From Saprolegnia diclina VS20 (Eukaryota > Oomycota > Saprolegniomycetes > Saprolegniales > Saprolegniaceae): a stretch of DNA of 64,000 nt. The notes beneath the pieces were generated by a model that saw nothing but the letters and a program-made list of their open reading frames with translations, did not search any database and was not told the DNA's origin. The stretch lies in contig NW_008246096.1 of assembly GCF_000281045.1 (NCBI RefSeq), positions 628,627 to 692,626 of the forward strand, in the 5' to 3' direction. Made by a program: the position numbers and the translations under genes. Below, piece after piece: positions 10,867 to 21,945 of this stretch. The first letter of the stretch is position 1. Each line of letters begins with the position of its first letter.

Positions 10867-10964
10867 ACCAATGTTCGGTCTCCGATCAGTACCTTTTGCC
10901 CAAAAATCAACCAATGCCTGGTCTCCGCAGTCGAATTATAGCCAATGCCTTGTCTCGATTCAGC
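10867..10964. repeat. Three imperfect 24-bp direct repeats
   Basis: Copies start at about 10867, 10910 and 10941. The shared core is ccaatg followed by a tggtctc-like block (ttcggtctccg, cctggtctccg, ccttgtctcga), spaced 43 and 31 bases apart. They lie about 500 bases downstream of the HTH gene, in non-coding sequence. They could be binding sites or remnants of a mobile element end. Confidence 0.5.
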
Positions 10965-11614
10965 TACGCCGGTAAGCGTAACAGTATTTCAAGCTTATAT
11001 GTTTTAAATGGTATGAGAACCACAACCGAACCACGATCGACAGCACACAGACGCCTTAACACAAGGCCCCACCGGCTCTTGTCGTTCTGTAGCATCCTGA
11101 TATCATGGAGATGAAGGTTTGGACGCCGAGCGTGGCGCATTCATGCGAATTCTGACGTTGTATTTTCGAGGTGGCAAAATAAACACCAAGCTACACAACG
11201 TGTTTTCGCCCAGTTTGAGAGCTCGACCGACTCCGACGTGGGCAGCCACAGTTAGCTATGTATGTCGACTCGCCGAGCGACCTGCATTTGGGACGTAGTT
11301 GGCGCTTGGGTTCTCACAGCAACATGGAACTGCCGAGCGTCGTTTTTTGTCAACTTCAACATCGAAATTCGAGAAACATACAGCGTTTTCGCTAAATCCG
11401 AGAGCGACATATATCTTATATGGTTATGGAGAGCATGTTGCATTGACGGTGAGGGTTCTAGAGGGCGCGAAGGCGCCTGTAGCATTTTAATACACTATTT
11501 AGAATCATACTCTATAAAGGAAATATTGCCTACAAATAGTATATATACTATGTATCCTCAATTACTCCCGCTACAGAGCTCGACCGGTGACACCACATAG
11601 TGTTTCGTGCTCTC

Positions 11615-11660
11615 CAAAGTGTTTTCTATCACCATGCCAAGTATGAGCGTTTTCATTTTC
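11615..11660. repeat. Dispersed 46-bp repeat, copy 2
   Basis: Ungapped match to 5254-5299, sharing caaagtgttttctatc, tatgagcg and tcattttc at identical spacing. Confidence 0.5.
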
Positions 11661-12573
11661 AATCATGAACTGCGCTCAAATTTGCCGTCGCGGCGAGCGT
11701 GTGGCGTCTAAATGTGTCTATATTTGGCTATTTATGGTATATGCCAAACTTGTCTTGTTCTTCGAACAACACTGCTGCATCGAATCTTGGTCGTTTGGTG
11801 TGGTCCATTAAAGACTGTCGCGTCCAAGGTGGCGTGCTGTGCTGCACGATCTGCAACGGACTGAATTGCAGGGCTGTTCTTCGCCCCACGGAACGCCGTG
11901 CCTGAACCCATCTTCGTATTTTCCCTTGATTCTCTCGCCATAGCCAAGTCCAATGCATCCACTGTGGTCGTCCACTGGCTGCCGACGCACACCCGCGTCA
12001 TGATGGACGTGGTAATCGCCGCAAGATATATTCTCGTGGTGTCAATGGCGTCCCCGATTCAGCGATTTTATTTTGAAATGCATTGTGCCTGGCTTTGGAA
12101 TGACGGCTTTCTTAAATGGCGAAAAGTCATTATTTATGGCGCGTACCACAAGTAAACCATTTATGATGCGCACCGGTAGTTGTCTGATGGTGTGAGATCG
12201 ATAAGCTCGAAGTCCTCGTCGTCGTCGTCACTTGCTGTAGGATCGAGAGTCTTTGGCATAAACCGGCAAATGTGGCGAATAAAGTATATTTGCGAAATGT
12301 CGATGCGCTCGTCGCGCGGATGCCACGCGCCGACTTCAAAGTAACAATTAATTATTAATAATACGCGCGCTGCGTGTGCACGGCGATGACGTGCTGCAGG
12401 AAGCCCGGGTCCTGAGCCGTCGTGATGTGGTCCATGCCGAGGCCGTGGACGTCGCCGAACCAACTCACGTCGTCGGTCTTATCACAGCCTATGTCTGTAC
12501 CTCTATCATGTCTTGAGAACCTTGCGGTCGTACAGTTGTAGGGATACCTGTGGTTTCAGAGGGATTGCTGGAG

Positions 12574-13033
12574 CTAATTTTCTTCTGGCTCGGTGATGCC
12601 CTTGCTGAGCTTGAGGCGCAGCTCGTTGTCAATGCACGCGTCGACGTCCGCCCGCGTGCACGTGAGTGCCATGCTGTAGCCCATCGCCATATGGAGCTCT
12701 TCCACTCACGTCTTGGTCGAATTGTTGCCATTGGAGCCAAATCGAATCGGCAGTTGAGCGTACAGACGAGCGAGTGGAGGCGCATCCGCAGCACGATCGC
12801 CATCGCCAGTGCCAGCAGCAGAGTCGGTCACTGCGCTACTGCAGGCGCTCGACGTATGCCGGTCGCCCTGGACTGCACCGCTCCATTGGCATGGCGTGGG
12901 CCTGCGCCATGGTCATGCATTGCATCGACGAGTCGCGTAGATCGGTGGTACCTGGGAGCGTCTGCTTCAAGAGCTCGCCTTGGCTCGGCTGCTTTTGTCG
13001 TCGTCGGCTCCTGCCCGAGCGCACAAAACACAC
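12574..13033 (-). CDS. Hypothetical small protein, exon structure uncertain
   Basis: Not recognised. On the minus strand two or three coding-like blocks can be linked by short GT-AG introns: SQGELLKQTLP and AHAMPMERC, then SSAVTDSAAGTGDGDRAADA with PPLARLYAQLPIRFGSNGNN, then MALTCTRADVDACIDNELRL ending at a stop at 12574-12576 (ITEPEEN). The start codon is not clear; 13033 is the upper limit of the first open block. The amino-acid composition looks protein-like, but no domain can be named. Confidence 0.3.
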
Positions 13034-14403
13034 GGGACCCCCACAAACGTATGCTTCTCGAAAGATATATCATGTTGTAAAGTGCGATTATCCGTCCCAA
13101 CCGGTGTTCTGGCCCAACTGACTTTCGCCAACCGACGGCAACTTGCCGTTCATTTCAGCTTTTCCTACGCAGCAGAGACGCAGACGAAGCGGGTCCGAGG
13201 GCCACAAGGCCGTGGATAGTCGGCGCACGTGACGGGCACGACTGACTGGCATCGATGGCCGTGGGCCTTCGGGACCATGGCGTCAGCTGGGCAGTCGTGA
13301 CCTCGCACGCAGGCACAGCCACGGCCGGACCGGGACTAGCCTCTTCGTGCACCTGTTTGCATCACGCTTGCCACACTGCGCCGCATCCAGGTACGTCGTA
13401 TGCATAGCTTTCTTGATATCTCGATACTCACAGTCACCTTCTGTTGCAGCGCCCGATCAACTCAAGTCCACGATCTAATTGGGTCATTATTATATCTTAA
13501 GTGTTGTGTGGTTTTGCATCGCAGCTCGGCGCTTGGGGGAACTGGTCGTCACTGCACGGGCAAAGGTGTCGACATATTGACGGACAATGAGGCGGAGAAA
13601 CCTGGGCTTGCAGCTGAGCCGTCCTCGGGCAGTTGCGTGAGCGCGTGACCAGCTCCATCTACAGTCAACCAGCGGGTATTCGAGCAAGTCGTTGGCGTTG
13701 ACAGCGCCGGAGCAAAACGTGCTCATGCACGGGCGCTCGATGAGATCATCATCTTTCTTGGGTCCCGTGAGTATCATCCCATTCCTTGATATATTGCATC
13801 TCTCGACGGCCCTTCCATGCGATTGCATTCCATTGGGCCTGCACGACAACGCGCATCGATCGACCTGACTTTTCGTGACGAGGTTACGACCTAGTGACGC
13901 ATCTTCCGAGTAGGCAGTGCAGCACGACCACGCGGTCGATCTTCGTTGAGGTGGCGGTTGAGAATTCGGTTGACGTTAGCACCAACATATCCTGTCAACA
14001 CGCGATCCCATGGTGCCGCCTGATTGCGGCCAAGGCGACATTATCGTCCATAAACATTAAAGAAAGTACATGCTTCGGTCTCGCAACGAAGCCCAATTTC
14101 ATTGCTGTTTCGTACCAGTACTAGGCCAGTGCTATACCAAATACTCCAGTGATCTGCGGTGCCACCATTATGAACCATGCCGACGGACATAGACGCTCGA
14201 TGGCACGAAGTCGGCTGTTCGACGTCGCCTTGCGTGCAGGTCCAAGCAGCTGGTTTTCGCTCATCGTTGGCAGCGCACCATTCCTGTTGTCACTTTAGTT
14301 CTTCCTCCGCCAACTAACTAACTATACACGGCTTGCTGTTCGCTGTCTTTCGTATCGAGGCGATGCCCAGAAACGCTTGTTGATGGCATTACATACAGAG
14401 ACT
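13034..14403. other. Gene-poor region
   Basis: Open frames on both strands are short and unlike known families. A coding-like minus-strand fragment at 13490-13770 (TGPKKDDDLIERPCMSTF) and another at 13995-14122 may be decayed gene pieces. No RNA gene found. Confidence 0.35.
13995..14122 (-). pseudogene. Possible gene fragment
   Basis: A 42-residue minus-strand frame, YWYETAMKLGFVARPKHVLS followed by LMFMDDNVALAAIRRHHGIA and a stop. It reads like real protein, but no upstream exon or domain supports a whole gene. It could be a terminal exon of an unrecognised gene. Confidence 0.22.
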
Positions 14404-15828
14404 TTATGACGCGAAGAGTTGGATGCGAAAGAACATGGCGGCGATGACAAAACCGAGCAAGCTCATGACCCCACCGACGAGGATCGGGAGGCCGTAGCCC
14501 ATGGACGACGTCACCAAGACGGACGCGAGTACAAAGCTGAAGAATTGGCCAGCGCACATGGCCGAGTTGATTGCACCGGCGTAGACACCAATGTCTTCGT
14601 CGACGCCAATGACGTGGCAGATTGTCGGGAGGTACAAAGCAAGAAGTGTGTTTTGCGTAAAGCTGCAGCCGACAACGATCGCGACGTCGAGGACAATGAC
14701 CTTGGAGATCGACAACACGATGAGCAGCGACTGCGGAAGGAGCGATGCAATAAGAACGCGTTGCACGCCGCACCGTCGCACGAGCGCCGGCAGTGCGCCC
14801 AAGTAGACAAGACTCACGACGTTGTACATGGTGTCGGTGGCGCCGCCCGCGAGCGCGACACCGTCATTGAACGCCGTCTGTCCGGCGCTGCACGGAGGGT
14901 TGCTGTCGTGACCGCATGTATCAGCGCCAAACGCACTGCCATTCTTGACTACGAGGCCGAAAAACTGGCCCTTGGCGCCGTTGTAGGCGAAAAAGCCATA
15001 TTGGACAAAGACGAGGACGACGCAGTAGACACTGAGGACACGGGGAAGGCGTCGGACGCCGTCCCAGACGGCAGCGAAGGCGGCCTTTGAGGTGCTCGTC
15101 GTCGAATGCGTGTCGATTCGCGGTGTCTCGTTGGCTGCAAACATGACCAGGCCGATGGTCGTCGCCATGGCGGCAATAAGAACGCATAAGAACGGCTTGA
15201 CGCTCTCGTGCGCGGGGCCGAACGCGAGTATGTAGCCCGATACGAGAAAGGAGCCTGCGATCGAGTACGCGCTGCCGATGGCGGACGCCGTCACGAGGCG
15301 GTCCCCGGCGCAGTCGGCGATCAGCAGCGTCAACGGCGTCTGCGTCAAGTTGAGCGCAACGTCCATCCAAACGTACGTGAACACCACGACCCGCGCGGTC
15401 CAGGCTCGCGATGGCTCTACCGACCTATCGAAGAGATGCGCTGGCGTATCGCCGAGGGCCTCGCCGATCTCGACGGCAAACATCATGACGAGCCAGCAGA
15501 GGCAGCTGAGGAGCGCGCCGAGGCAGAGGAAGGGCCGACGACGACCAAATTTCGAGGTACAGTTGTCGCTCCAGACGCCGACAGTAGGCGCGAGAAGGAG
15601 GCCAGAGATCGGGCCCACGAGCTGGACGAGCTGCACCGACGACGGTGAGAGAAGCACTTGGAGAAGCGGGCCAAGCGCCGCCCATTGGGCCGCCCACGCC
15701 GTGTTGAGTGCCAAGCGAGGGCTGCACACAGCCAAAAGGCGCAGAGTCGAGTACATTGACGGAGGCGCGTCGGGCTTGACGTCCACAAAGCTGTAGGCCG
15801 GGGTCGTCATGCGCTCGGTCTCGATCAT
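14404..15828 (-). CDS. MFS sugar carrier, GPH / SLC45-like sucrose transporter
   Basis: Single exon, 474 residues from ATG 15826-15828, with about twelve hydrophobic segments. The loop between helices 2 and 3 has PISGLLLAPTVGVWSDN followed by SKFGRRRPF, the signature of the glycoside-pentoside-hexuronide/sucrose-H+ symporter group (plant SUT, animal SLC45). Helix 4 reads ARVVVFTYVWMDVALNLTQT followed by PL, also typical. A Cys-bearing loop (CGHDSNPPCSAG) lies between helices 7 and 8. The inferred role is proton-coupled import of sucrose or another disaccharide at the plasma membrane, useful to an osmotroph; substrate not proven. No intron, unlike most neighbours. Confidence 0.88.
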   Translation of the reverse strand: MIETERMTTPAYSFVDVKPDAPPSMYSTLRLLAVCSPRLALNTAWAAQWAALGPLLQVLLSPSSVQLVQLVGPISGLLLAPTVGVWSDNCTSKFGRRRPFLCLGALLSCLCWLVMMFAVEIGEALGDTPAHLFDRSVEPSRAWTARVVVFTYVWMDVALNLTQTPLTLLIADCAGDRLVTASAIGSAYSIAGSFLVSGYILAFGPAHESVKPFLCVLIAAMATTIGLVMFAANETPRIDTHSTTSTSKAAFAAVWDGVRRLPRVLSVYCVVLVFVQYGFFAYNGAKGQFFGLVVKNGSAFGADTCGHDSNPPCSAGQTAFNDGVALAGGATDTMYNVVSLVYLGALPALVRRCGVQRVLIASLLPQSLLIVLSISKVIVLDVAIVVGCSFTQNTLLALYLPTICHVIGVDEDIGVYAGAINSAMCAGQFFSFVLASVLVTSSMGYGLPILVGGVMSLLGFVIAAMFFRIQLFAS

Positions 15829-16514
15829 CGTGGACTGCGACGATGACTAATGTTCGAGATACCGCGGATTTCTCTGCCTCTGTCTCCAGCCGTCAGGAAT
15901 CCATGTGCCGCCTGGATTGCTTCAAAACTCGCAGATGCTCCTGGCTCGACGTATGGAAGAATCTGGTGCGAATGCCAGCCTCAGGTGAATGATATACTAC
16001 CGAGGGTACAGTCCACGACCACGCAGACGGTTCGCACACTTCTACCAGCGAAACCCGAGGCGCTCCAGCTCTCTCTGCTATCTACTAACTATTCGCAGTA
16101 CTTTGTTGCGATCTAGTACAATCAATGGAAGCCACGTCACGTCCTTGTCGCAACGACGAGCAAGCAAAGCGGTGCAGTGACACGTCCCGCCACCACCAAA
16201 ACCGTGCTGTGAGGTCCGCATCCAACTAGCGCCCGGAAACAACATCTCACTTGCGCCTTGGAAGTCACTATTGCAAGGGCAGCCGCAGACAACCTCCAGC
16301 GACTGTTCTGCATTCACCGTGTACAGAATTGTCTGATGGCTCGCGAAGGCGCGACCATCAATCTGACGCAAAGCCCTAGAATGTCGGCCTTCTTTTGTTC
16401 AGGGGACTTCGTAAGGTCGTTCGGTCAATGTACGGCGCGTACGTCCGTTGTACGGCCGGCGACACCTGGGACACAGGCATGCATGTACGGCGAACGTACG
16501 ATTTCGACCTCGCG
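15829..16514. other. Divergent promoter region
   Basis: Separates the MFS gene start from the AFG3L2 start; both are transcribed away from here. No coding frame of interest; probably holds both promoters. Confidence 0.4.
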
Positions 16515-19283
16515 ATGGCCACTCGCTACTTTGCGTTTACCATGCTGGCCGTCTCGACGCGTCGGCTCCAGAAGGACCTGCAGAAGGCGCTGCGCAAAAA
16601 CTGCGGCGAGCGCGAGCTCCACATGCTGCACCAGGTACGACCTCGGCGGCGTCGCCTCGATGGCTCATGCGCCGCGTAGCAAATCGGCTCGACGCTCCAG
16701 CGCGTCCAGCGCAACCAGAACGTGTGGAAGCATGCGACGCTCCGGGCGCACACGACCAACTCGACCGCCGCCGCGCGCCATCAGCTCAAGGACGCGCAGC
16801 CCATGTCCTTTGGCGCGTGGCTCGCCCAGCGCATCCCCAAGGGTACGACGATGTGCTTGCATGGCCGTGTGTGGTCATCGTCGCGCGTGTAGGTTTTGAG
16901 CGCTTTTACCCCAAGGGTGCCAAGGGTCCGTCAACCGGCGCCAAGCCGTCGTCGGGTGGTCCGAAGGAGACACCAAAGGGTCCGTCGGGCAGCGGTGGCA
17001 GCGGCGGCGCGGGCGGCAAGAAGCCGCCGACCGGCGACAGCAACGCGGCCGACTCGCTCAAGTACACGATCCCGATCGCGCTCGCGCTCCTTCTCTTCCT
17101 GGAGGTCTCGTCGGGCGAGCATCTCAAGGAGATGAACTGGCAAGAGTTCCGCAACCACTTTCTCGCGCAAGGCAAGGTCGACCACCTCGTGATTGTCAAC
17201 AAGAGCTACGCCAAGGTCTTCTTGCGCCCGAGCGCGTCGAGCACGGCCGCGCCGGCGAGTGGCATGCAGCAGTCGTACGACCATTCGTCAACCGACGACC
17301 ACCATGCGGGCGAGCTTCCGCCGGGTGGTGCGTCGGCGCCGCCGGCCACGCTGCCAGCGAGCTTCTACTTCAACATTGGCAGCATCGACAGCTTTGAGCG
17401 CCACATGGAGCAGACACAGGCGTCGCTTGGCATTGCGCCAGCAGATTACATTCCGATCCAGTACGCGAACGAGATGAACTGGAAGATGGAGTTGCTCAAG
17501 ATGGCGCCGACGCTCCTCCTCATCGGCTTTCTCATGATGTCGATGCGCGGTATCGGCGGCGCTGGCGGCGGTGGCGGCATGGGCGGCATCTTCAAGGTCG
17601 GCAAGTCGCCCGCCAAGAAGATCACGAAGGAAGACATCAAGATCACGTTCAAGGACGTGGCCGGCGTCGACGAGGCGAAGAAGGAGATCATGGAATTCGT
17701 CGAGTTTCTCAAGAACCAGAAAAAGTTTACGGACCTCGGCGCCAAGATCCCCAAGGGCGCCTTGCTTGTCGGCCCGCCGGGTACGGGCAAGACGATGCTG
17801 GCCAAGGCGACGGCCGGCGAGGCCTCGGTGCCGTTCTACTCGATCTCCGGGTCGGACTTTATCGAGATGTTTGTCGGTGTCGGTCCGTCCCGCGTCCGCG
17901 ATCTCTTCAAGGAAGCTCGGTATGTGATATACATTCGCGTGCTTAGTTGTATCTTATTTGCTGCGTAGCGCGAACGCGCCGTGCATTGTCTTTATCGATG
18001 AAATCGACGCGGTCGCCCGCGCGCGTAGCAGCGGCAAGTTTGGCGGCGGCAACGACGAGCGCGAGAACACGCTCAACCAGCTCCTCGTCGAGATGGACGG
18101 CTTCAACTCGAGCGAGGGCGTCGTGGTCCTCGCCGGTACGAACCGCGTCGACATTCTCGACAAGGCCATTCTGCGACCGGGTCGCTTTGACCGTCAAATC
18201 ACGGTCGACAAGCCCGACATCAAGGTACTCCTGTTGTCTGTGCTGATGTCGCTCATTTGTCTCTAGGGCCGCCGCGCGATCTTTAGCGTCCACCTGCAGT
18301 CGCTGCACCTCGACGGCACGGTCGAAGACTTTGCTCGACGCATGGCGGCGCTCACGCCGGGTTTCTCTGGCGCGGACATTGCCAACATTTGCAACGAAGC
18401 GGCCATCGTGGCTGCGCGCCGCAACGGCGACTCGATCACGTTCAAGGACTTTGAGCAGGCGACGGACCGTGTCATTGGCGGCCTCGAGACGAACCGGCTC
18501 ATGTCGCCGGAGGAGAAGAAGACAGTCGCGTACCACGAGGCGGGCCACGCGGTCACCGGCTGGTTCCTCGAGCACGCCGACCCGCTCCTCAAGGTGACGA
18601 TCGTGCCCCGGGGCAAGGGCTCGCTCGGGTATGCGCAGTACCTCCCGAAGGAGGTGTCGCTCCACTCGAAAGAAGCGATCGAGGACATTATGTGCATGGC
18701 CCTCGGCGGCCGCGCGAGCGAGCACGTCAACTTTGACGGACGCATCACGACGGGCGCATCGGACGATCTGCGCCGCGTGACGCAAATGGCGTACTCGATG
18801 GTGCAGCTCTACGGTATGAACGACCGGATCGGGCAGCTCTCGTTCCCAAAGGACGACAATGGCGGGTACCCGGACCGCATGTACAGTGAGAAGACGGCCG
18901 AGGCGATGGACGAAGAGGCCAAGAAGATTGTCGACAAGATGTACGCGCGCACGATTTCGCTCCTGGAAGACAAGAAGGACCTGCTGCACAAGCTCTCGGA
19001 AGAGCTCTTGGAGAACGAGACGATCAACCACGGCGACATTGTGCGCGTGTTGGGCCCGCGCCCGTTTGGCGGCAACAAGACGTACACGGAGTTTGTTGAA
19101 GAGTCGTGGGCCAACGCCGACTTGCACGAGAAGAACAAGCAGGCGGCGATCGACGCCGAGATCAAGGACGTCATTGACGCGCTCGACGTCGAAGGCGACG
19201 ACGCGCCGACCACGGACGAGTCGACCAAGACGACGGACGAGTCGACCAAGACGACGGACGAGTCGACCAAGAAGACGGAATAG
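16515..19283 (+). CDS. AFG3L2: Mitochondrial m-AAA protease (AFG3L2/FtsH family)
   Basis: Five exons (16515-16634, 16680-16842, 16893-17919, 17969-18224, 18267-19283) give 860 residues. The N-terminus is a mitochondrial presequence ([20 protein letters not shown]). A Gly/Ser/Pro linker leads to two membrane segments ([14 protein letters not shown] and [15 protein letters not shown]) enclosing the intermembrane domain. The AAA domain has Walker A GPPGTGKT, Walker [11 protein letters not shown] and the second region of homology ([20 protein letters not shown]). The M41 metalloprotease site is HEAGH. The enzyme forms inner-membrane hexamers that degrade misfolded respiratory-chain proteins and process others on the matrix side. 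The acidic tail has a perfect 7-residue repeat. All exon phases agree. Confidence 0.96.
19209..19271 (+). repeat. In-frame 21-bp tandem repeat (x3) in AFG3L2 tail
   Basis: Three 21-base units encode T-T-D-E-S-T-K three times just before the stop. Copies 2 and 3 are identical and copy 1 differs by one base, indicating recent slippage expansion. Repeat number may vary between strains. Confidence 0.9.
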
Positions 19284-19373
19284 ATTTGCAATACCAAGTG
19301 ACAGTGTAGGAGTAGACGCATATTCCCAACATGAAGAGGAAGATGATGCGACGAGGCTACGGATATTATAGTG

Positions 19374-20024
19374 CTAAAGGTCGTGCACGTGAATGCTCTG
19401 GAAGAGAAACTCGGCCGTCGTTGCCTCCGAGTGGGCCAAGAGGTCGCAGACGTCGCCGTGCGACGCCGAGAGCACGCAGTGCCGGTCCACGCTCACGAGG
19501 ATGCTGCCCGGCAGCACTTCACCGCTGAGCTCGATCACGCCGCATCGTGGTCGTCCGCGGCTGTCGACGCCAACGGGCTCAAAGCCCGCTACGGTGGGCA
19601 CGACAAACGACGACGGCGAGTCCGGCTCGACGAGGATGAGGCCGCTTGGGCCCGGCGGCACGTGCAGCCGCACGAGTTGGTACAGGTCGTCGTCGTGGCC
19701 CTCGTCGTCTTCGTCCGTGTCAAAGTACCCGGTCGTCGACTGGTACCGATAGAGGGTCCCGACGCGCCGATCGATGCCAGGGTTGGACGGCCGCCGGACG
19801 ACGACGGGCGACTCGGTCACGACCAAGTCGGGTGGCTTTTGCCACGGGAAGCAGCGGGGCAGCCATTTGTTGGGGAAGGCGTCGTCGCTCGGTTCGGGCG
19901 GCGTCGAGAGCACGTAGCGCTGGTACTGCGAGTATGTGGGCGACGACCGCGACTGGGAGTGGCGCGTCCGGGGCGTGAGGCCATCCCGGTCGCTGCCTCG
20001 GCTTTGCAGGCAGCAGCGCAGGAA
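19374..20024 (-). CDS. PDZ-like domain protein
   Basis: Frame runs from an ATG at 20022-20024 (MFLRCCLQSRGSDRDG) to the stop at 19374, 216 residues; a longer open frame upstream lacks a better ATG. After a Ser-rich stretch and a Trp/Pro-rich block (FPNKWLPRCFPWQKPPDL) comes an acidic segment (DTDEDDEGHDDD). The C-terminal 90 residues read like a PDZ fold: GVIELSGEVLPGSILVSVDR followed by a helix (SHGDVCDLLAHSEATTAEFL). PDZ domains bind C-terminal peptides; the partner is unknown. The stop is only 90 bases from that of the convergent AFG3L2 gene. Confidence 0.55.
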   Translation of the reverse strand, partial: FLRCCLQSRGSDRDGLTPRTRHSQSRSSPTYSQYQRYVLSTPPEPSDDAFPNKWLPRCFPWQKPPDLVVTESPVVVRRPSNPGIDRRVGTLYRYQSTTGYFDTDEDDEGHDDDLYQLVRLHVPPGPSGLILVEPDSPSSFVVPTVAGFEPVGVDSRGRPRCGVIELSGEVLPGSILVSVDRHCVLSASHGDVCDLLAHSEATTAEFLFQSIHVHDL

Positions 20025-20823
20025 CATTTCAAACAAATCACGGCCAAGCCAATCGCAGCGCAGCAACCGACGGTTATTGACCAATGAAACGCAGCAAAGT
20101 GACGATCTTGAACCGCCTTTGTTTTGGGTTGAGCCCGTCGGCGAAGAAGACACGATCAGCAGCGCAGCGTGGCTTTGGCGCGACCAGCTTGCAGATAGCA
20201 TTGCGCGGCCGTTGGCACTCGCCACCACAGCAGCGAGGACAGGCTGCCTCTGTTCCAATCCAAACACGGAGCAACGTAGTGAATTTAGAGCGGCGTGTAA
20301 AATATATTTGAATTCATATAATTATAGTCTTGTCTTTTAAAACGCACCTTAACAACCAACACAGCTATTGTGAACCCCCGCGCGTGGTGCGTCAGCAGCG
20401 GAGCATATCAACAAGCTCCATAAACAATTATATATTCCATATAGCTCCATGCAGTACTTTCGCTATTGCACGATGCACTGTAGCCCCCCACCATGGTACG
20501 ACCGAATTGAACCTGGCACGCAAAGCCACCGTTGCACTGGCCCACCGAATTTTGCAGTAGCCATCCGCCACACTGCTCATTATTGTCAGTCGTTGCTACC
20601 GTATTCTAAGGACACGATCAACGTACATGTACTTGTCGTTTGACGACTACGCAAGTATCCGGTCGGCTTGCCCGGGGCTTGGACACGCGCCGGAAACCAT
20701 ACCCCTTCGCTTGGTTCGCAGCGTTGTGGACCGACCCAAGGCTTTGTATTTGCAGTAGATTAGTAGTAGTATTAGGCATTAGAGAATAGTAAGTTGTACA
20801 CAAAACGGCGAAGGGAGGGGTGT
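20025..20823. other. Intergenic spacer
   Basis: About 800 bases, AT-rich around 20290-20450. No supported gene. Probably holds the promoter of the PDZ-like gene and the terminator of the tail-anchored-protein gene. Confidence 0.35.
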
Positions 20824-21945
20824 TTACTGGTGCATGGTGACGTAGACGACGAGGAACGCGAGGAAGAGCATGTACCACAAATTGAACTCGGGGTACTCAT
20901 GCGGGTGGATCGACGGGCAGTGGATCTTGGGCGGCGCCGTGGCCGTCTCTTCATCAAAGCAGTCGCGCTTGCCACCAATGTGCACCTTGGGCGTCACCTT
21001 GGGCAGCTTGGTCTCCTTGCGCACTGGCTCCTCAACCTTGACGTCGTCCTTCACCTCGTCCTCGGCCGTCGTCGTCGTCTTCTCGTCGACAACGACAGGT
21101 GGCACAAATGGCTTGCGCACGTGGGGCTTGGGTACGTGTGCTTCAGGCGCCTCGGTGGCGTCGATGGTTTCGGGGAAGAGCATGCCCTTGAGCGAGTTAT
21201 GCAGCTCGTGGATCGCCTGCTGCGTTGCGGCGTGCTGCTGGTGCTTGGCGCTGTGCTTGACGCGCGCTGGGCGCACGTACGGTGCCGACGGCACGAACGG
21301 CGCAAAGTGGCGCGGGCGGCTCGCGTGGTGCTTGGACATGTCGACGTGCGCAACCGGGTGCACTTCGTCGGCGAAATGAACGTGCTTCTTTTCGTCGTCG
21401 TCCGACGACGTGGACGACGAAGACGACGACAACGTCGCCTTGGCCGCCGCCTTGGCTTCGATCGTGGCTTCGACCTTGCCTTCGACACAGGGTTCGACGG
21501 TCGTATGGTGGACGTGGTGGGTGTGAATGTGGTGGCGCTGCGGCAGCGTGACGCGGGCCATGGGCACCTTGGGGGCCACGACTTCGGGCGCTTCCTCGGG
21601 TTCAATCTTGGGGCTCGACGACGTCGATCGGCGCCGGCGCTTGGTTGTGCGGAGTGTCTCGAGGCGGTGGCGGAACGAGTCGAGTGCGAACGCCGCCTTG
21701 TCGCTGTCGTTCAAGTCGATGTCCTTGAGGTGCTGGAAGAGCGACCCGAGGGCAACGTCCTTGATCGTCTTCGAGTGCTTGGCGGGCGGCGACGACTTGG
21801 TGCTGCTGCTGCTTTCTTCCACGTCGCTGTTGCCCTCGGACGACGTGGCGTCGGCGTCCATGGCCTTGAAGGTCACGGGGGCGTCAGTCGCATGCAATGC
21901 GTCGTCGACGAAGATGAGCGGCCGGCTAATGGTGGACGAGCACAT
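20824..21945 (-). CDS. Tail-anchored protein with PP1-docking motif
   Basis: Single exon, 373 residues from ATG 21943-21945 (MCSSTISRPLIFVDD). Mostly low complexity: Ser/Glu-rich N-terminus, basic KRRRRSTSSS, a His-rich patch (RHHIHTHHVHH), and Pro/Lys-rich repeats. Two features suggest function. First, KKHVHFADE (around 21361-21390) fits the RVxF-type docking motif of protein phosphatase 1 regulators, including the common F-A-D continuation. Second, the protein ends in one hydrophobic segment (LWYMLFLAFLVVYVTM) with two residues after it, a classic tail anchor. The inference is a membrane-tethered PP1 targeting subunit, similar in layout to PPP1R15 or PPP1R3. No catalytic domain. GET3, which inserts tail anchors, is encoded 24 kb to the right. 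Confidence 0.62.
   Translation of the reverse strand: MCSSTISRPLIFVDDALHATDAPVTFKAMDADATSSEGNSDVEESSSSTKSSPPAKHSKTIKDVALGSLFQHLKDIDLNDSDKAAFALDSFRHRLETLRTTKRRRRSTSSSPKIEPEEAPEVVAPKVPMARVTLPQRHHIHTHHVHHTTVEPCVEGKVEATIEAKAAAKATLSSSSSSTSSDDDEKKHVHFADEVHPVAHVDMSKHHASRPRHFAPFVPSAPYVRPARVKHSAKHQQHAATQQAIHELHNSLKGMLFPETIDATEAPEAHVPKPHVRKPFVPPVVVDEKTTTTAEDEVKDDVKVEEPVRKETKLPKVTPKVHIGGKRDCFDEETATAPPKIHCPSIHPHEYPEFNLWYMLFLAFLVVYVTMHQ

Larger units (their letters stand above)
10354..12573. other. Gene-poor region with repeats and AT-rich patches
   Basis: No gene with recognisable domains. It includes the short direct repeats at 10867-10964 and copy 2 of the dispersed repeat (11615-11660). On the minus strand near 12360-12480 a coding-like tail (WFGDVHGLGMDHITTAQ, ending AYY-stop) and near 12165-12260 an acidic tail (SDDDDEDFELIDL) could be terminal exons of unrecognised or decayed genes, but I could not connect them upstream. 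Confidence 0.4.

Noticed and set aside
17943-19127. 394-residue minus-strand open frame
   Set aside because: Antisense to AFG3L2 exons 4 and 5.
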